Shown: positions 47,191 through 57,167, counted from the stretch's first letter. The stretch is DNA of 64,000 nucleotides from Sporosarcina beigongshangi (GCF_016820535.1 NZ_JADHDY010000001.1:62001-126000); one strand, 5' to 3'. Numbers and translations: made by a program. Notes: a model not told the origin generated them from the letters alone.

Positions 47191-48327
47191 GTGAGTGAAG
47201 AAGAAGTACGCAAGGGTCTTGCCGGGGTCGTCGCCGACTACACCGCCGTTTCCAAGGTCAACCCCGAGAGCAATTCACTGCTCTACCGCGGTTATCCCGT
47301 GCAGGAACTGGCTGCCGAGAAGTCCTTTGAAGAGGTGGCCCTGCTGCTCTGGACCGGCGAGCTGCCCTCGCCCCAGGAGCTGGGTGCATTTGAGGCCTTC
47401 GAGCGGGCCAACCGCTCACTCGACGCCCGCGTCAAGGCCGCCATTGACCTGCTGCCGCTGGACTGCCACCCAATGGATGTCGGCCGCACGGCCGTGTCAG
47501 TGCTGGGCGCCAACCATCCCCTGGCCGGAGATTCCTCCCCCGAGGCGGAACTGGACAAGGCCAAGTCGCTCTTTGCGCAGTTCCCGGCCATTGTCGCCTA
47601 TGACCAGCGCCGCCGTCGCGGTTTGGATGTGGTGGAGCCGCGCGCAGATCTGGATTACTCCCAGAACTTCCTGTGGATGACCTTTGGTGAGGAGGCGGCT
47701 CCGGAAGTCGTGGATGCCTTCCGCGTCTCCATGGTGCTGTACGCCGAGCACTCCTTCAACGCCTCGACGTTCACGGCCCGCGTCATCACCTCGACGCTGT
47801 CGGACCTGCACTCGGCCGTCACCGGTGCCATCGGCGCGCTGAAGGGCCCGCTGCACGGCGGCGCCAACGAGGCCGTCATGCACACCTTCACCGAGATCGG
47901 CATCCGTGCCGATGAGTCCCGCGAGGACGCCGCCGCCCGCGCGAAGGCGTGGATGGAGGACGCCCTGGCCGCGAAGAAAAAGGTCATGGGCTTCGGCCAC
48001 CGCGTGTACAAGCACGGTGATTCCCGTGTGCCCACCATGAAGGGCGCGCTCGAGCGGATGATCGCCCACTATGAGCGCCCGGAGATGATCGGCCTGTACG
48101 ACGGCCTGGAGCAGGCCATGGAAGAGGCGAAACAGATCAAGCCGAACCTCGACTACCCGGCCGGTCCCACCTACCACCTCATGGGTTTCGACACCGACAT
48201 GTTCACGCCGATCTTCATCGCCTCGCGCATCACCGGCTGGACAGCACACATCATGGAACAGCGTGCCGCGAACGCCCTGATCCGCCCGCTGAGTGCTTAC
48301 AACGGCGTGGACGAACGCCACCTGTAG
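47191..48327 (+). CDS. prpC: 2-methylcitrate synthase
   Basis: 378 residues, the short citrate-synthase family. GPLHGGANEAV carries the catalytic His, and MGFGHRVYKHGD the second His; Asp lies in the AGPTYHLMGFDTDMF stretch. Condenses propionyl-CoA with oxaloacetate. GTG start with AAGGAG. Last gene of the operon, followed by a terminator. Confidence 0.94.
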   Translation: MSEEEVRKGLAGVVADYTAVSKVNPESNSLLYRGYPVQELAAEKSFEEVALLLWTGELPSPQELGAFEAFERANRSLDARVKAAIDLLPLDCHPMDVGRTAVSVLGANHPLAGDSSPEAELDKAKSLFAQFPAIVAYDQRRRRGLDVVEPRADLDYSQNFLWMTFGEEAAPEVVDAFRVSMVLYAEHSFNASTFTARVITSTLSDLHSAVTGAIGALKGPLHGGANEAVMHTFTEIGIRADESREDAAARAKAWMEDALAAKKKVMGFGHRVYKHGDSRVPTMKGALERMIAHYERPEMIGLYDGLEQAMEEAKQIKPNLDYPAGPTYHLMGFDTDMFTPIFIASRITGWTAHIMEQRAANALIRPLSAYNGVDERHL

Positions 48328-48376
48328 GGCAGGCGCCCACGCCCGCGGCCATGGCACCGCTTCCACAGCACGACGT

Positions 48377-48415
48377 CGGCGGGCCACCTTTGTTTCCAAG
48401 GGTGGCCCGCCGTTT
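48377..48415 (+). terminator. Terminator of the prp operon
   Basis: 12-bp perfect arms (48377-48388 and 48401-48412), loop of 12 nt, followed by TTT. It begins 50 bases after the prpC stop. Confidence 0.65.
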
Positions 48416-48546
48416 CGCTGCCTCCCGCCGGCTGCGTTGTCGCACCTGCCCCCGCCTGCGGGGTAATTTTCCCGGCACGGCGCCACTTCACGCCACGGTC
48501 GGGGTACTGTGAAGAAACATACGTGGAGCCGCCGCAAAGGAGCATC

Positions 48547-48876
48547 GTGGAAAAGTCATCGCTGACAGCACTGGCCCGGGAACTGATGGTTTCGGCCAAG
48601 ACCAAGAGCAGCGGCCGCAGCGCCAGAACCGTGTACGGCGGGCACGAGCGGATCCTGCGCCAGACGGTGGTGGCACTGACGGCCGGCAGCGCACTTGACG
48701 AGCACGACAACCCCGGCGAAGCCACGGTGCAGGTGCTCAGCGGCAAGCTGGTGCTGCGCGCGGGCGACGTCTCATGGGAGGGCTCGCCGGGCGACCACCT
48801 CGTGGTTCCCGTGGCCCGCCACTCCGTCGACGCACTGGAAGACTCCACGTTCCTGTTGACGGTGGCGAAACCGTAG
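48547..48876 (+). CDS. Small cupin-domain protein
   Basis: 109 residues, single cupin barrel. GEATVQVLSGKLVLRAGD matches motif 1 in shape, and PGDHLVVPVARHSVDAL is motif 2 with one conserved His. The usual metal-binding HxH of motif 1 is replaced by Glu-His (LDEHDN), so metal binding is uncertain. GTG start with AAAGGAG. Function unknown. Confidence 0.75.
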   Translation: MEKSSLTALARELMVSAKTKSSGRSARTVYGGHERILRQTVVALTAGSALDEHDNPGEATVQVLSGKLVLRAGDVSWEGSPGDHLVVPVARHSVDALEDSTFLLTVAKP

Positions 48877-48884
48877 CGGAACGC

Positions 48885-49406
48885 TCAGCTGCCCTGCCCC
48901 TCCTGGGGTACGGGGCTGCGCGGCGGCGTATGGGTGCTGGAGGCAACGGTCTCGTTGTCGCCGTTGAGGACAACGCGCCAGTGCCCGCGCTCCCCCGCGA
49001 GGAAGGCGGGCAGCCAGTGGCTGGCGTCGGCCCACATCTGGTCATGGGGCAGCCGGTCCACGGGGTACCACTTCGGCGCAATTTCGCTGCTTTCAACTGC
49101 CTTGCCGGCAAACGTCCGGCAGAGGAACACGGTGGTGAACATGTCCCATGCAGGCTTGGCCGGGAACACAAACTCCACCGTCCCTGCAGGGATCAGGTCC
49201 ATCGCCTCCACCACCAGGCTGGACTCCTCGGCGACCTCCCGGCAGATGGCGGCAACCACCGTCTCTCCCGGCTCAACATGACCGCCGATCCCGACGACCT
49301 TACCGGCACCGAATCCGGTCTTCTTCAACCCCAGCAATACCTCCGCTCCCGCGCCCCCGTCGGTGCGGGGACGGATCGGAAAGCACAGGGTCACGGCGGC
49401 AGTCAT
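48885..49406 (-). CDS. NUDIX hydrolase, MTH1-like (8-oxo-dGTP pyrophosphatase type)
   Basis: 173 residues. Complete Nudix box GGHVEPGETVVAAICREVAEES, residues 41-62, giving the pattern GX5EX7REUXEE. The segment before it (KKTGFGAGKVVGIGG) and the WYPVDRLP segment are as in MutT/MTH1 enzymes that clean oxidised nucleotides. Substrate inferred from family. Confidence 0.88.
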   Translation of the reverse strand: MTAAVTLCFPIRPRTDGGAGAEVLLGLKKTGFGAGKVVGIGGHVEPGETVVAAICREVAEESSLVVEAMDLIPAGTVEFVFPAKPAWDMFTTVFLCRTFAGKAVESSEIAPKWYPVDRLPHDQMWADASHWLPAFLAGERGHWRVVLNGDNETVASSTHTPPRSPVPQEGQGS

Positions 49407-49447
49407 GGAACCAGCCTAGTACCGCCGGCGGCGGGGCAGGGGAAGCG

Positions 49448-49933
49448 TCAATAGTTGGTGCGTGCGGTGTTGGCGCGCCACGCCTCGAACGGTTCCACCG
49501 GCGTGCCTGCAGACGGCGCGGCCTGCGCCACGGGCATGAGCGAGCCGTCATTCCCCGGTGCGAAGTACTCGTAGAAGAGCGCATCGTCGAAACCCGCATC
49601 GGCGGCATCGTGCCGGTCAGCTGCAAAGTAGACGTGGCCGATCCGAGCCCACAGTGACGAGGCCAGGCACATGGGGCAGGGCTCGCAGCTGCTGTAGAGG
49701 CTCGCGCCGGAAAGGTCGAAACTGCCGGTTCCCTGGCAGGCGTTGCGGATCGCCGTCACCTCGGCGTGCGCTGTGGGGTCCAGATTGGCCGTCACCCGGT
49801 TCACGCCCGCAAACTGCCGCCCGTCGGCCGTGACAACAATGGCCCCGAACGGGCCGCCGCTGCTGCGCACGTTCTCCACGGCGAGGGCCACGGCCTGAGC
49901 CAAATAGTCTCCCGTGCCCTGCGATGAATCCAT
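49448..49933 (-). CDS. Guanine/nucleoside deaminase (CDA family)
   Basis: 161 residues. Zinc site: HAEVTAIR (His-Ala-Glu) and PCPMC (two Cys). Closest in shape to B. subtilis guanine deaminase GuaD, with the C-terminal tail. Guanine to xanthine would feed the divergent xanthine dehydrogenase, which supports the call. Start ATG with AAGGAG; a longer upstream frame is ignored. Confidence 0.85.
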   Translation of the reverse strand: MDSSQGTGDYLAQAVALAVENVRSSGGPFGAIVVTADGRQFAGVNRVTANLDPTAHAEVTAIRNACQGTGSFDLSGASLYSSCEPCPMCLASSLWARIGHVYFAADRHDAADAGFDDALFYEYFAPGNDGSLMPVAQAAPSAGTPVEPFEAWRANTARTNY

Positions 49934-50150
49934 GGGACTGCTCCTTGTTCGGGCCGGCGGCCGCTTCAGCCGTCTTGGACCGACCCTAACAACCACACCC
50001 GGCGCTGACAACGAGGGCACCGGCGCCGTCGGGCCCCGGCCTGCCCACAAAGATCGGCACGCACCGGGGGCCGGGCCTGTACGCTCTGTGGTAAGAGGAA
50101 TGCCTTGATGCACCCAAGCACTGCTTGCGACAATGAAGTTGGAGCACCCC

Positions 50151-51650
50151 ATGGACAACAATGAACTCCTTGCGGGCACGGACCCCGCGTTCACGGTCAA
50201 CGGAGCCCTGAGGCAGTTTGGCCCGGGCCCCGCGAACACCACCGCCCTGGAGTGGCTGCGCAGCAACGGGCTCACCGGAGCGAAGGAAGGCTGCGCGGAG
50301 GGCGAGTGCGGCGCCTGTGCCATTCTCACGGCCCAGCCGGACAGGCACGGCGGAACCGCCTGGACCGCCGTCAACTCCTGCCTCATCCCCATGGCCTCGC
50401 TCGACGGCCAGGAACTGTTCACCGCCGAAGGTCTCGGCACGCCCGCTGCGCCCCATCCGGTCCAGGAGGCGATGGCCGCGGCAGGCGGCTCCCAATGCGG
50501 CTACTGCACGCCGGGCTTTGTCTGCAGCATGGCTGCGGAGTACTACCGCCCCGAACGCGGGACCCTGGAGCAGGCCCCGGCGGACGACGGCGGCAGGCCG
50601 CAGCCGTGGTCCGGCCCCAACGGCTTTGACCTGCACGCGCTCAGCGGCAATCTGTGCCGCTGCACGGGGTACCGGCCCATCCGCGACGCCGCCTATTCAC
50701 TCGGCAGCCCCGCCCCAGGCAAGCCCGAAGGCGACCCCCTCGCCGCCCGCCGCGGCTCGCAGGCCCCGCCACTGCGCAGCACCCTGCTGGAGCGGGGCGA
50801 CGGCGTCTTTGTCCGGGCCGCGACACTGGGGCAGGCGGCGGTTCTGCTGGCCGCCAACCCCGGCGCGGTCCTGGTGGCGGGGAGCACCGACTGGGGCGTC
50901 GAGGTCAACCTCCGCGCCCGGCGCGCCCCGCTCGCCATCGCCATCGACCGGGTCCCGGAACTGGACGCCATCGAGGTCCGGGCGAACGAAATTGAGATTG
51001 GCGCCGCCGTGCCGCTGAGCGAGATTGAACGCGTGCTGGGCGACCGGGTGCCGCTGCTGCGCCAGCTCATCCCGCAGTTCGCCTCGCGCCTCATCCGCAA
51101 CCGGGCCACCTTGGGCGGCAATCTCGGCACTGCCTCCCCCATCGGCGACGGCCCGCCCGCCCTCCTCGCCCTCGAGACCCGGCTCACTCTGGCCTCCGCA
51201 GCCGGCGAGCGCACACTGCCGCTTGCGGATTTCTTCACCGGCTACCGCACCACGGTCCGGCAAGCTGACGAACTGGTCAAGTCGGTCCTCATTCCACTGC
51301 CGCTGGCCGGGCTCACCGCGTTCCACAAGGTGGCCAAGCGCCGCTTTGACGACATTTCCAGTGTCGCGGCCGCCTTCGCCCTGACACTCGACGGCGGAAT
51401 CGTCACCCGGGCGCGCATCGGGCTGGGCGGGGTGGCGGCCACGCCGCTGCGGGCCCGTGCCACGGAGAATTCCCTGGCCGGCCGGCCGTGGACCCGGGAG
51501 ACTGCGGAAGCAGCTGCGGCCGTGCTGGCAACGGAGGGGACACCCATGGACGACCACCGTGCAAGCGCCCGCTACCGGTCCGCGATGCTGGCCAACGCAC
51601 TGTTGAAACTCCACGCGGACAGCACCTCTGAACAGGAGGCCCGGCCATGA
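50151..51650 (+). CDS. xdhA: Xanthine dehydrogenase small subunit (2Fe-2S and FAD domains)
   Basis: 499 residues. [2Fe-2S] ferredoxin domain with EGCAEGECGAC (Cys 48, 53, 56), second cluster GGSQCGYCTPGF and NLCRCTGY, then an FAD domain with LVAGSTDWGV and ATLGGNLGTASPIGD. Start ATG at 50151 has GGAG; ATG at 50133 lacks one. Takes electrons from the molybdenum subunit and passes them to NAD. Overlaps xdhB by ATGA. Confidence 0.93.
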   Translation: MDNNELLAGTDPAFTVNGALRQFGPGPANTTALEWLRSNGLTGAKEGCAEGECGACAILTAQPDRHGGTAWTAVNSCLIPMASLDGQELFTAEGLGTPAAPHPVQEAMAAAGGSQCGYCTPGFVCSMAAEYYRPERGTLEQAPADDGGRPQPWSGPNGFDLHALSGNLCRCTGYRPIRDAAYSLGSPAPGKPEGDPLAARRGSQAPPLRSTLLERGDGVFVRAATLGQAAVLLAANPGAVLVAGSTDWGVEVNLRARRAPLAIAIDRVPELDAIEVRANEIEIGAAVPLSEIERVLGDRVPLLRQLIPQFASRLIRNRATLGGNLGTASPIGDGPPALLALETRLTLASAAGERTLPLADFFTGYRTTVRQADELVKSVLIPLPLAGLTAFHKVAKRRFDDISSVAAAFALTLDGGIVTRARIGLGGVAATPLRARATENSLAGRPWTRETAEAAAAVLATEGTPMDDHRASARYRSAMLANALLKLHADSTSEQEARP

Positions 51651-54040
51651 GCAGCTTGTCCCAACGCCCGCAGGCACCGGTGGTGGGCCGGGCCGTGCCG
51701 CACGAGAGCGCCGTCCTGCACGCCACGGGCCAGGCGCTTTACACCGACGACATCGCCCAGCGCACGGCCAACACGCTGACCGCCTGGCCCGTGCAGTCCC
51801 CGCACGCGCACGCCCGCGTCCGCTCGATCGACACCGGCGCGGCGCTGGCCGTGCCGGGCGTTGTCCAGGTGCTGACCGCAGCCGACGTGCCCGGCAGCAA
51901 CGACGCCGGGATCAAGGGCGATGAACCGCTCTTCCCGTCCGAGGCCATGTTCCGCGGGCACGCCGTGGCGTGGGTGCTCGGCGAGGACGTGTCCGCTGCC
52001 CGGGCAGGGGCGTCCGCCGTCGCTGTCGACTGGGAGCCGCTGCCGTCAATCATCTCGCTGGGCGAGGCCGTCGCGGCAGGGTCCTTTCAGGGCGTGGCCC
52101 GGACGGTCCGCCGCGGCGACGCCGGGGCGGGGCTGGCTGCAGCCCACCTGGTCGTCGCCGGCATCACCGAATGCTCGGGACAGGAGCACTTCTACCTGGA
52201 AACACAGGCGGCGCTGGCCGTGGTGGACGAGGGCGGGCAGCTGTTCGTCCACAGCAGCACCCAGCACCCGTCCGAAGCCCAGGAGATCCTGGCGCAGGTG
52301 CTGGGGCTGGCCAGCCACGACATCACCGTGCAGAGCCTGCGCATGGGCGGCGGCTTCGGTGGCAAGGAAATGCAGTCGCACGCCTATGCCGCCGTCGCCG
52401 CACTGGGCACGTTGCTGACGGGCCGGCCCGTCCGGGTCCGCCTCAACCGCACCCTTGACATGACCATGACGGGCAAGCGGCACGGTTTCCTCATGGACTG
52501 GGAGGCCGGCTTCGCCGAGGATGGCAGGCTGCTGGCGCTGAGGGCGCAGCTGACGTCCGACGGCGGCTGGTGCCTTGACATGTCAGAAGCCGTCATGGCG
52601 CGGGCGCTCTGCCATGTGGACAACGCCTACTACATCCCGCACATTGAGCTGCGGGGCCGCGTCGCCCTGACCCACAAAACCTCGCAAACCGCCTTCCGCG
52701 GCTTTGGCGGGCCACAGGGCATGCTGCTGGTCGAGGACGTCATGGGCCGCAGCGCACCGCTGCTGCGCCTCGCGCCCGAGGAGCTGCGGCAAAGGAACTT
52801 CTACCGCGACGGCCACAGCACCCCGTACGGCATGCCGGTCCGCGATGCCGGGCGCATCACGGACATCTGGGAGCAGCTGCTGGACCGCAGCGGATTCGCC
52901 GAACGCCGCCGCGCAGTGGACGCGTTCAACTCCGCCCACCAAAACCGCAAGCGGGGGCTGGCCATCACCCCTGTCAAGTTCGGCATCTCCTTCAACCTGA
53001 TCGCCTTCAACCAGGCCGGCGCACTGGTGCACGTCTACAAGGATGGCTCCGTGCTCATCAACCACGGCGGCACCGAGATGGGCCAAGGCCTGCACACCAA
53101 GATGCTCCAGGTGGCGGCGACGGCGCTCGGGCTTCCCCTCGCCTCGGTCCGGCTGGCCCCCACCCGCACCGACAAGGTGCCCAACACCTCGGCCACCGCG
53201 GCAAGTTCGGGTTCCGATCTCAACGGCGGCGCCGTCAAGGACGCCTGCGGACAGATCCTGGCCCGGCTCGCCCCCGTGGCGGGAGCGGTGCTGGGTGTTC
53301 CGGCCGCGGACGTCCGCTTCGCCGGGGGCATGGTGACGGGCCTGGGCGTTGCAGGCGGCGGTGTCCCCTTCGCCGAGATCGTCCGGCAGGCCTACCTCCA
53401 GCGGGTCCAGCTGTGGGCGGCAGGCCACTACCGCACGGAGGGGCTGCACTGGAACCCGGAGACCATGCAGGGTGAGCCGTTCAAGTACTTTGCATGCGGC
53501 GCCGCCGCGGCCGAGGTCGAGGTGGATGGCTTCACCGGCAGCTACAAGCAGCTCCGCACGGACATCATCCACGACGCCGGAGATTCCCTCTCCCCCTTGG
53601 TGGACATCGGCCAGATCGAGGGCGGCTACGTCCAGGGCGTGGGGTGGCTGACCCTGGAGGACCTGCGCTGGGATGGCGGCGACGGGCCCAACCGGGGGCT
53701 GCTGCTGACCCAGTCGGCCAGCACCTACAAGCTGCCCAGCTTCTCTGAAATGCCTGAGGTGTTCAACGTCCACCTGCTGGAACATGCAGCGGAAGAAGGT
53801 GCGGTATACGGCTCCAAGGCCGTCGGCGAGCCCCCGCTCATGCTGGCATTCGCGGCCCGTGAGGCACTGCGCGACGCCGTCGCAGCATTCGGGCCGGCCG
53901 GGCGCAGCACCATGCTGGCCTGCCCGGCCACGCCGGAGGCGGTGTTCTGGGCTGTCCGGGACGCGAGCGCCGCCGCGGCGGCCCCGAAACCACCGGAACC
54001 GGATTCCGGCAGGCCCCAACCGGCAGCCGTGCGGCCTTAG
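51647..54040 (+). CDS. xdhB: Xanthine dehydrogenase large subunit (molybdopterin)
   Basis: 797 residues. GQEHFYLETQAALA and MGGGFGGKE bind the cofactor dithiolene, and KTSQTAFRGFGGPQG contains the substrate-binding Arg. The C-terminal catalytic Glu is in GSKAVGEPPLML. Hydroxylates hypoxanthine and xanthine to urate. Coupled to xdhA. Confidence 0.95.
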   Translation: MSSLSQRPQAPVVGRAVPHESAVLHATGQALYTDDIAQRTANTLTAWPVQSPHAHARVRSIDTGAALAVPGVVQVLTAADVPGSNDAGIKGDEPLFPSEAMFRGHAVAWVLGEDVSAARAGASAVAVDWEPLPSIISLGEAVAAGSFQGVARTVRRGDAGAGLAAAHLVVAGITECSGQEHFYLETQAALAVVDEGGQLFVHSSTQHPSEAQEILAQVLGLASHDITVQSLRMGGGFGGKEMQSHAYAAVAALGTLLTGRPVRVRLNRTLDMTMTGKRHGFLMDWEAGFAEDGRLLALRAQLTSDGGWCLDMSEAVMARALCHVDNAYYIPHIELRGRVALTHKTSQTAFRGFGGPQGMLLVEDVMGRSAPLLRLAPEELRQRNFYRDGHSTPYGMPVRDAGRITDIWEQLLDRSGFAERRRAVDAFNSAHQNRKRGLAITPVKFGISFNLIAFNQAGALVHVYKDGSVLINHGGTEMGQGLHTKMLQVAATALGLPLASVRLAPTRTDKVPNTSATAASSGSDLNGGAVKDACGQILARLAPVAGAVLGVPAADVRFAGGMVTGLGVAGGGVPFAEIVRQAYLQRVQLWAAGHYRTEGLHWNPETMQGEPFKYFACGAAAAEVEVDGFTGSYKQLRTDIIHDAGDSLSPLVDIGQIEGGYVQGVGWLTLEDLRWDGGDGPNRGLLLTQSASTYKLPSFSEMPEVFNVHLLEHAAEEGAVYGSKAVGEPPLMLAFAAREALRDAVAAFGPAGRSTMLACPATPEAVFWAVRDASAAAAAPKPPEPDSGRPQPAAVRP

Positions 54041-54047
54041 GCTACCC

Positions 54048-54890
54048 ATGGACTGGCTTCAAGCAGCCGCGCACCTGCGCAGCCTGAACGAGTCGGCGGT
54101 GATCGCCACGCTGGTCCGGGTGCGCGGCCATGCGCCCCGGGAACCGGGCGCCAAGATGGTGGTATCCGCTGCGGAGACCTGGGGAACTGTGGGCGGCGGG
54201 AACTTTGAGGCCGAAGTTGTTGACCGCGCCCGTGAACTGGTGTCGGCCGGGTCCGGGGGTCCTGAGCTCATGGAGTTCCCGCTCAGCGACAAGGCGGCCA
54301 CCCGGCACGGCGTGCAGTGCTGCGGTGGGGAGGTTTCGGTGCTTCTGGAGCTGCTGCCCGCCCGCCACACTGTGGCTGTCTTTGGCATGGGCCACGTCGG
54401 CTTCGAAATTGCCCACATCCTGTCCAGGCTGCCGATTGACCTGGTGCTGGCCGACTCCCGCCCGGACGCGGTGGAGCCGGCACGCATGGAGGTGCTGACC
54501 CGCGGGCCGGCCGCCACCAGCATCCACCTCGCCCCGGCCCCCGAGGCGGTCCTGCAAGGACTGCCGGCGGGGGCGGACGTGCTGGTGCTCACGCACGACC
54601 ATGCCGAGGACCTCATCCTCTGCGACACGGCACTGCGCGCCCAGGCGGCCGGGGCAGGGCCGGGCTACATCGGGCTGATCGGCTCCCGCAGCAAGTGGCA
54701 GCGCTTCCGCAAGCGGCTATTGGAGGAAGGGCACAGCGAGGCGGACCTTGCGCGCATCACGTGCCCCATCGGGGTCGCGGAGATCACCGGGAAGGATCCG
54801 GCCAGCATTGCCGTCGGCGTTGCCGCGGACCTGGTGATGCAGTGGGAGCGGGCGGGGGTCCGCCCCGTTCCTAGCGCAGCAGCGCCGTAA
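54048..54890 (+). CDS. xdhC: Xanthine dehydrogenase accessory protein XdhC
   Basis: 280 residues. N-terminal XdhC domain (residues 1-100) with GTVGGGNFEAEV and the CCGGEV pair, then a Rossmann-like C-terminal half (VAVFGMGHVGFEIA) and IGLIGSRSKWQRF. XdhC sulfurates and inserts the molybdenum cofactor into XdhB. Stop overlaps the convergent kdgA by 20 bases. Confidence 0.93.
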   Translation: MDWLQAAAHLRSLNESAVIATLVRVRGHAPREPGAKMVVSAAETWGTVGGGNFEAEVVDRARELVSAGSGGPELMEFPLSDKAATRHGVQCCGGEVSVLLELLPARHTVAVFGMGHVGFEIAHILSRLPIDLVLADSRPDAVEPARMEVLTRGPAATSIHLAPAPEAVLQGLPAGADVLVLTHDHAEDLILCDTALRAQAAGAGPGYIGLIGSRSKWQRFRKRLLEEGHSEADLARITCPIGVAEITGKDPASIAVGVAADLVMQWERAGVRPVPSAAAP

Positions 54891-55506
54891 ACGCCGCGGC
54901 CCGCGCCGTGATGTCGGCCCAGTCCCCTGCGGCCACGACGGCGGGCGGCACCACGGCGGTGCCGCAGCAGACGGCCAGCGCCCCGGCGGCCAGGAAGTCG
55001 ACGGCATTGGAAGCATCGACCCCGCCCGACGGCAGCAGCTTCACGCCCGGGTAGGGCCCCTGCAGGTCCTTGAGGTAGCCGGGGCCGAAGGCGCGTGCCG
55101 GAAAAATCTTCACGACGGCGGAACCAAGGTCCAGCGCCATCGCCACCTCGCTGGGAGTCAGCGCGCCCAGCGCGAACGGGATTCCGGCGCCGGCGGCAAC
55201 CTTGGCCACCTCGGGGCGGATGCCGGGGGTCACCAGGAACTGTGCGCCGGAGTCCACCGCCGCCCTGGCCTGCTCGGCCGTCATGACCGTGCCCACGCCC
55301 ACGACGGCACCGTGGTCGGCAGCCGTCTCCGCGGCGCGGGCCACATGTTGGAGCAGGTTCGGGGTGGTGTAGGTGAGCTCCACGGCGCTGATGCCGCCGT
55401 CGGCGAGGGAGCGGCACAGCTCCGCTGCGTCGGCAATCTCGGGGGCCCTGACCACGGCAAGGGTGCGTTCGGACTCAAGGATTGAGATGAATTCATGGTT
55501 GTTCAT
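54871..55506 (-). CDS. eda: KDPG/KHG aldolase
   Basis: 211 residues, class I aldolase. Catalytic Glu43 (AVELTYT) and Schiff-base Lys133 (SAVVKIFPA); phosphate loop PSGGVDASN. Splits 2-keto-3-deoxy-6-phosphogluconate to pyruvate and glyceraldehyde 3-phosphate. Third gene of a minus-strand set that begins with the PLP deaminase; ATG overlaps the D-aminoacylase stop (ATGA). Confidence 0.93.
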   Translation of the reverse strand: MNNHEFISILESERTLAVVRAPEIADAAELCRSLADGGISAVELTYTTPNLLQHVARAAETAADHGAVVGVGTVMTAEQARAAVDSGAQFLVTPGIRPEVAKVAAGAGIPFALGALTPSEVAMALDLGSAVVKIFPARAFGPGYLKDLQGPYPGVKLLPSGGVDASNAVDFLAAGALAVCCGTAVVPPAVVAAGDWADITARAAAFTALLR

Positions 55507-57167
55507 GGGATGCTGCGTGTTCCTTCCGGTGTGTGGCGCAGGGCCCGGCCGGCGAGGGTGCCGGTGGGCCCGCCCGCCGCGATGGCGGCGGCGCCGTTGA
55601 CGATGACGTAGTGGATGCCCTCCGCCGCCTGGCGGGGGTTGGCAAAGGTGGCGGTGTCGGCCACGGTGTCCGGGTCGAAGAGCACCAGGTCCGCGGCCCA
55701 GCCGGCACGCACCAGCCCCCGGTCCCGGAGCTTGAGCCGGGCGGCGGGGCGGCCTGTGAGGTGGTGGACCGTTTCCTCCAGGGTCATGAGGCCCAGCTCG
55801 CGGCTGTAGCGGCCCAGGTAGCGCGGAAAGGTGCCCCAGGCGCGCGGATGCGGCTTGGCGCCGGCGAGGATGCCGTCGCTGCCACCGGTGTGGGCGCGGT
55901 GCACCATGATGGCCCGCACATTTTCCTCGTGGCCCACATGCTGCAGGACGCCGGTGGCCAGCCCGTCGCGGAGCAGGATGTCCACAAAGGCGGCAAAGCC
56001 GTCCCGCCCGCTGTCCTTCGCGATTTCCGCCACGGTCCGGCCCACAAGCCCGGCCAGGTCCGGATCGCCCACGCCGGAGATCTCCAGGCTGTCCCAGTCG
56101 GCCGCCACGCCGTGGCAGCCGTCGGATCCGGCCACCTCCACGTCGTGCCGGATCCGCGCCAGCTGGGCCGGGTCGCGGAGACGGTCCAGGGTGGCCGCAT
56201 TGCCGCCCGCGGAAGCCCAGCCCGGCAGGACCGCAGAGAGGGTGGTGGCGCCCGGCAGGTAGGGGTACGTGTCAAGGGTGAGGTCGACGCCGTCGTCCAG
56301 GGCCGCATCCAGCAGCTCCAGCAGCTCCGGGGCCCGGCCCTTGTTGGGCGCAAAGTTCATGGTGGCGTGGGCCAGGTGCAGGGGGCAGCCGGTGCGCCAC
56401 GCAAGGTCGATCATGTCAGCGTAGGCCTCCAGCGCACCGGCCCCGTAGGAGCGGTGGTGCGGGGCGTAAAAGCCGCCGGCCTCCGCCACCGCCGTGCACA
56501 GCGCCTCAAGTTCCCCGCGCCCGGCGTACATCCCCGGCGTGTAGCTGAGCCCTGAGGACATGCCCACGGCGCCTTCCGCCATGGCCGTCCGGACCAGTTC
56601 CTGCTGCGCGGCCACCTGTTCGGGGCTCGCGGGGGTGTCGCCGAGTCCGCACACCATGGCCCGCACGGTGCCCTGCGGAACGAGGTAGGCGGCGTTGACG
56701 GCGATGCCCCGGTCCAGCCGGTCCAGGTACTCCCCCACGCCGCGCCAGCTGAAGTCGAAGCCGGCCGGGTTCCCGTTCCAGCCCGCAATCTTCTCCCGCA
56801 TGGCGGCCAGCACGGGGCCGTCCACCGGCGCGTACGACAGTCCGTCCTGCCCCAGCAGCTCCGTGGTGACCCCCTGGCTGAGCTTGGCGTAGTGGCCCGG
56901 ATCCGTCAGCAGGGCAAGGTCCGAATGTGCGTGCATGTCGATGAATCCCGGGCACAGGACCAGCCCCGCCGCGTCGATGGCGCCGGGTTCCCCGGCATGC
57001 GTGCCGGGGGCGTCAATGCCGGAGATGGTCCCGCCCTGAAGCACGACGTCGGCCGCGAACCCGGGTGCGCCGGTGCCGTCCACGACGGTCGCGCCGGTGA
57101 TGAAGGTCAGTGGTGCGGCTGCGCGGCTTGGCGGACCGGCCTGGCCGGGGGCCGTGGGTGGCGCCAC
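55503..57167 (-). CDS. D-aminoacylase-family amidohydrolase (candidate N-acetyl-D-glucosaminate deacetylase)
   Basis: 554 residues. Metal site GFIDMHAHSD, later HHRSYG and HLAHATMN, and the C-terminal beta-sandwich. Known members remove N-acyl groups from D-amino acids; some remove acetyl from N-acetyl-D-glucosaminate. GTG start three bases after the deaminase stop. The substrate is decided by context: a deaminase, kinase and KDPG aldolase follow, so an amino-sugar acid is plausible. A D-amino acid remains the alternative. Confidence 0.82.
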   Translation of the reverse strand: MAPPTAPGQAGPPSRAAAPLTFITGATVVDGTGAPGFAADVVLQGGTISGIDAPGTHAGEPGAIDAAGLVLCPGFIDMHAHSDLALLTDPGHYAKLSQGVTTELLGQDGLSYAPVDGPVLAAMREKIAGWNGNPAGFDFSWRGVGEYLDRLDRGIAVNAAYLVPQGTVRAMVCGLGDTPASPEQVAAQQELVRTAMAEGAVGMSSGLSYTPGMYAGRGELEALCTAVAEAGGFYAPHHRSYGAGALEAYADMIDLAWRTGCPLHLAHATMNFAPNKGRAPELLELLDAALDDGVDLTLDTYPYLPGATTLSAVLPGWASAGGNAATLDRLRDPAQLARIRHDVEVAGSDGCHGVAADWDSLEISGVGDPDLAGLVGRTVAEIAKDSGRDGFAAFVDILLRDGLATGVLQHVGHEENVRAIMVHRAHTGGSDGILAGAKPHPRAWGTFPRYLGRYSRELGLMTLEETVHHLTGRPAARLKLRDRGLVRAGWAADLVLFDPDTVADTATFANPRQAAEGIHYVIVNGAAAIAAGGPTGTLAGRALRHTPEGTRSIP

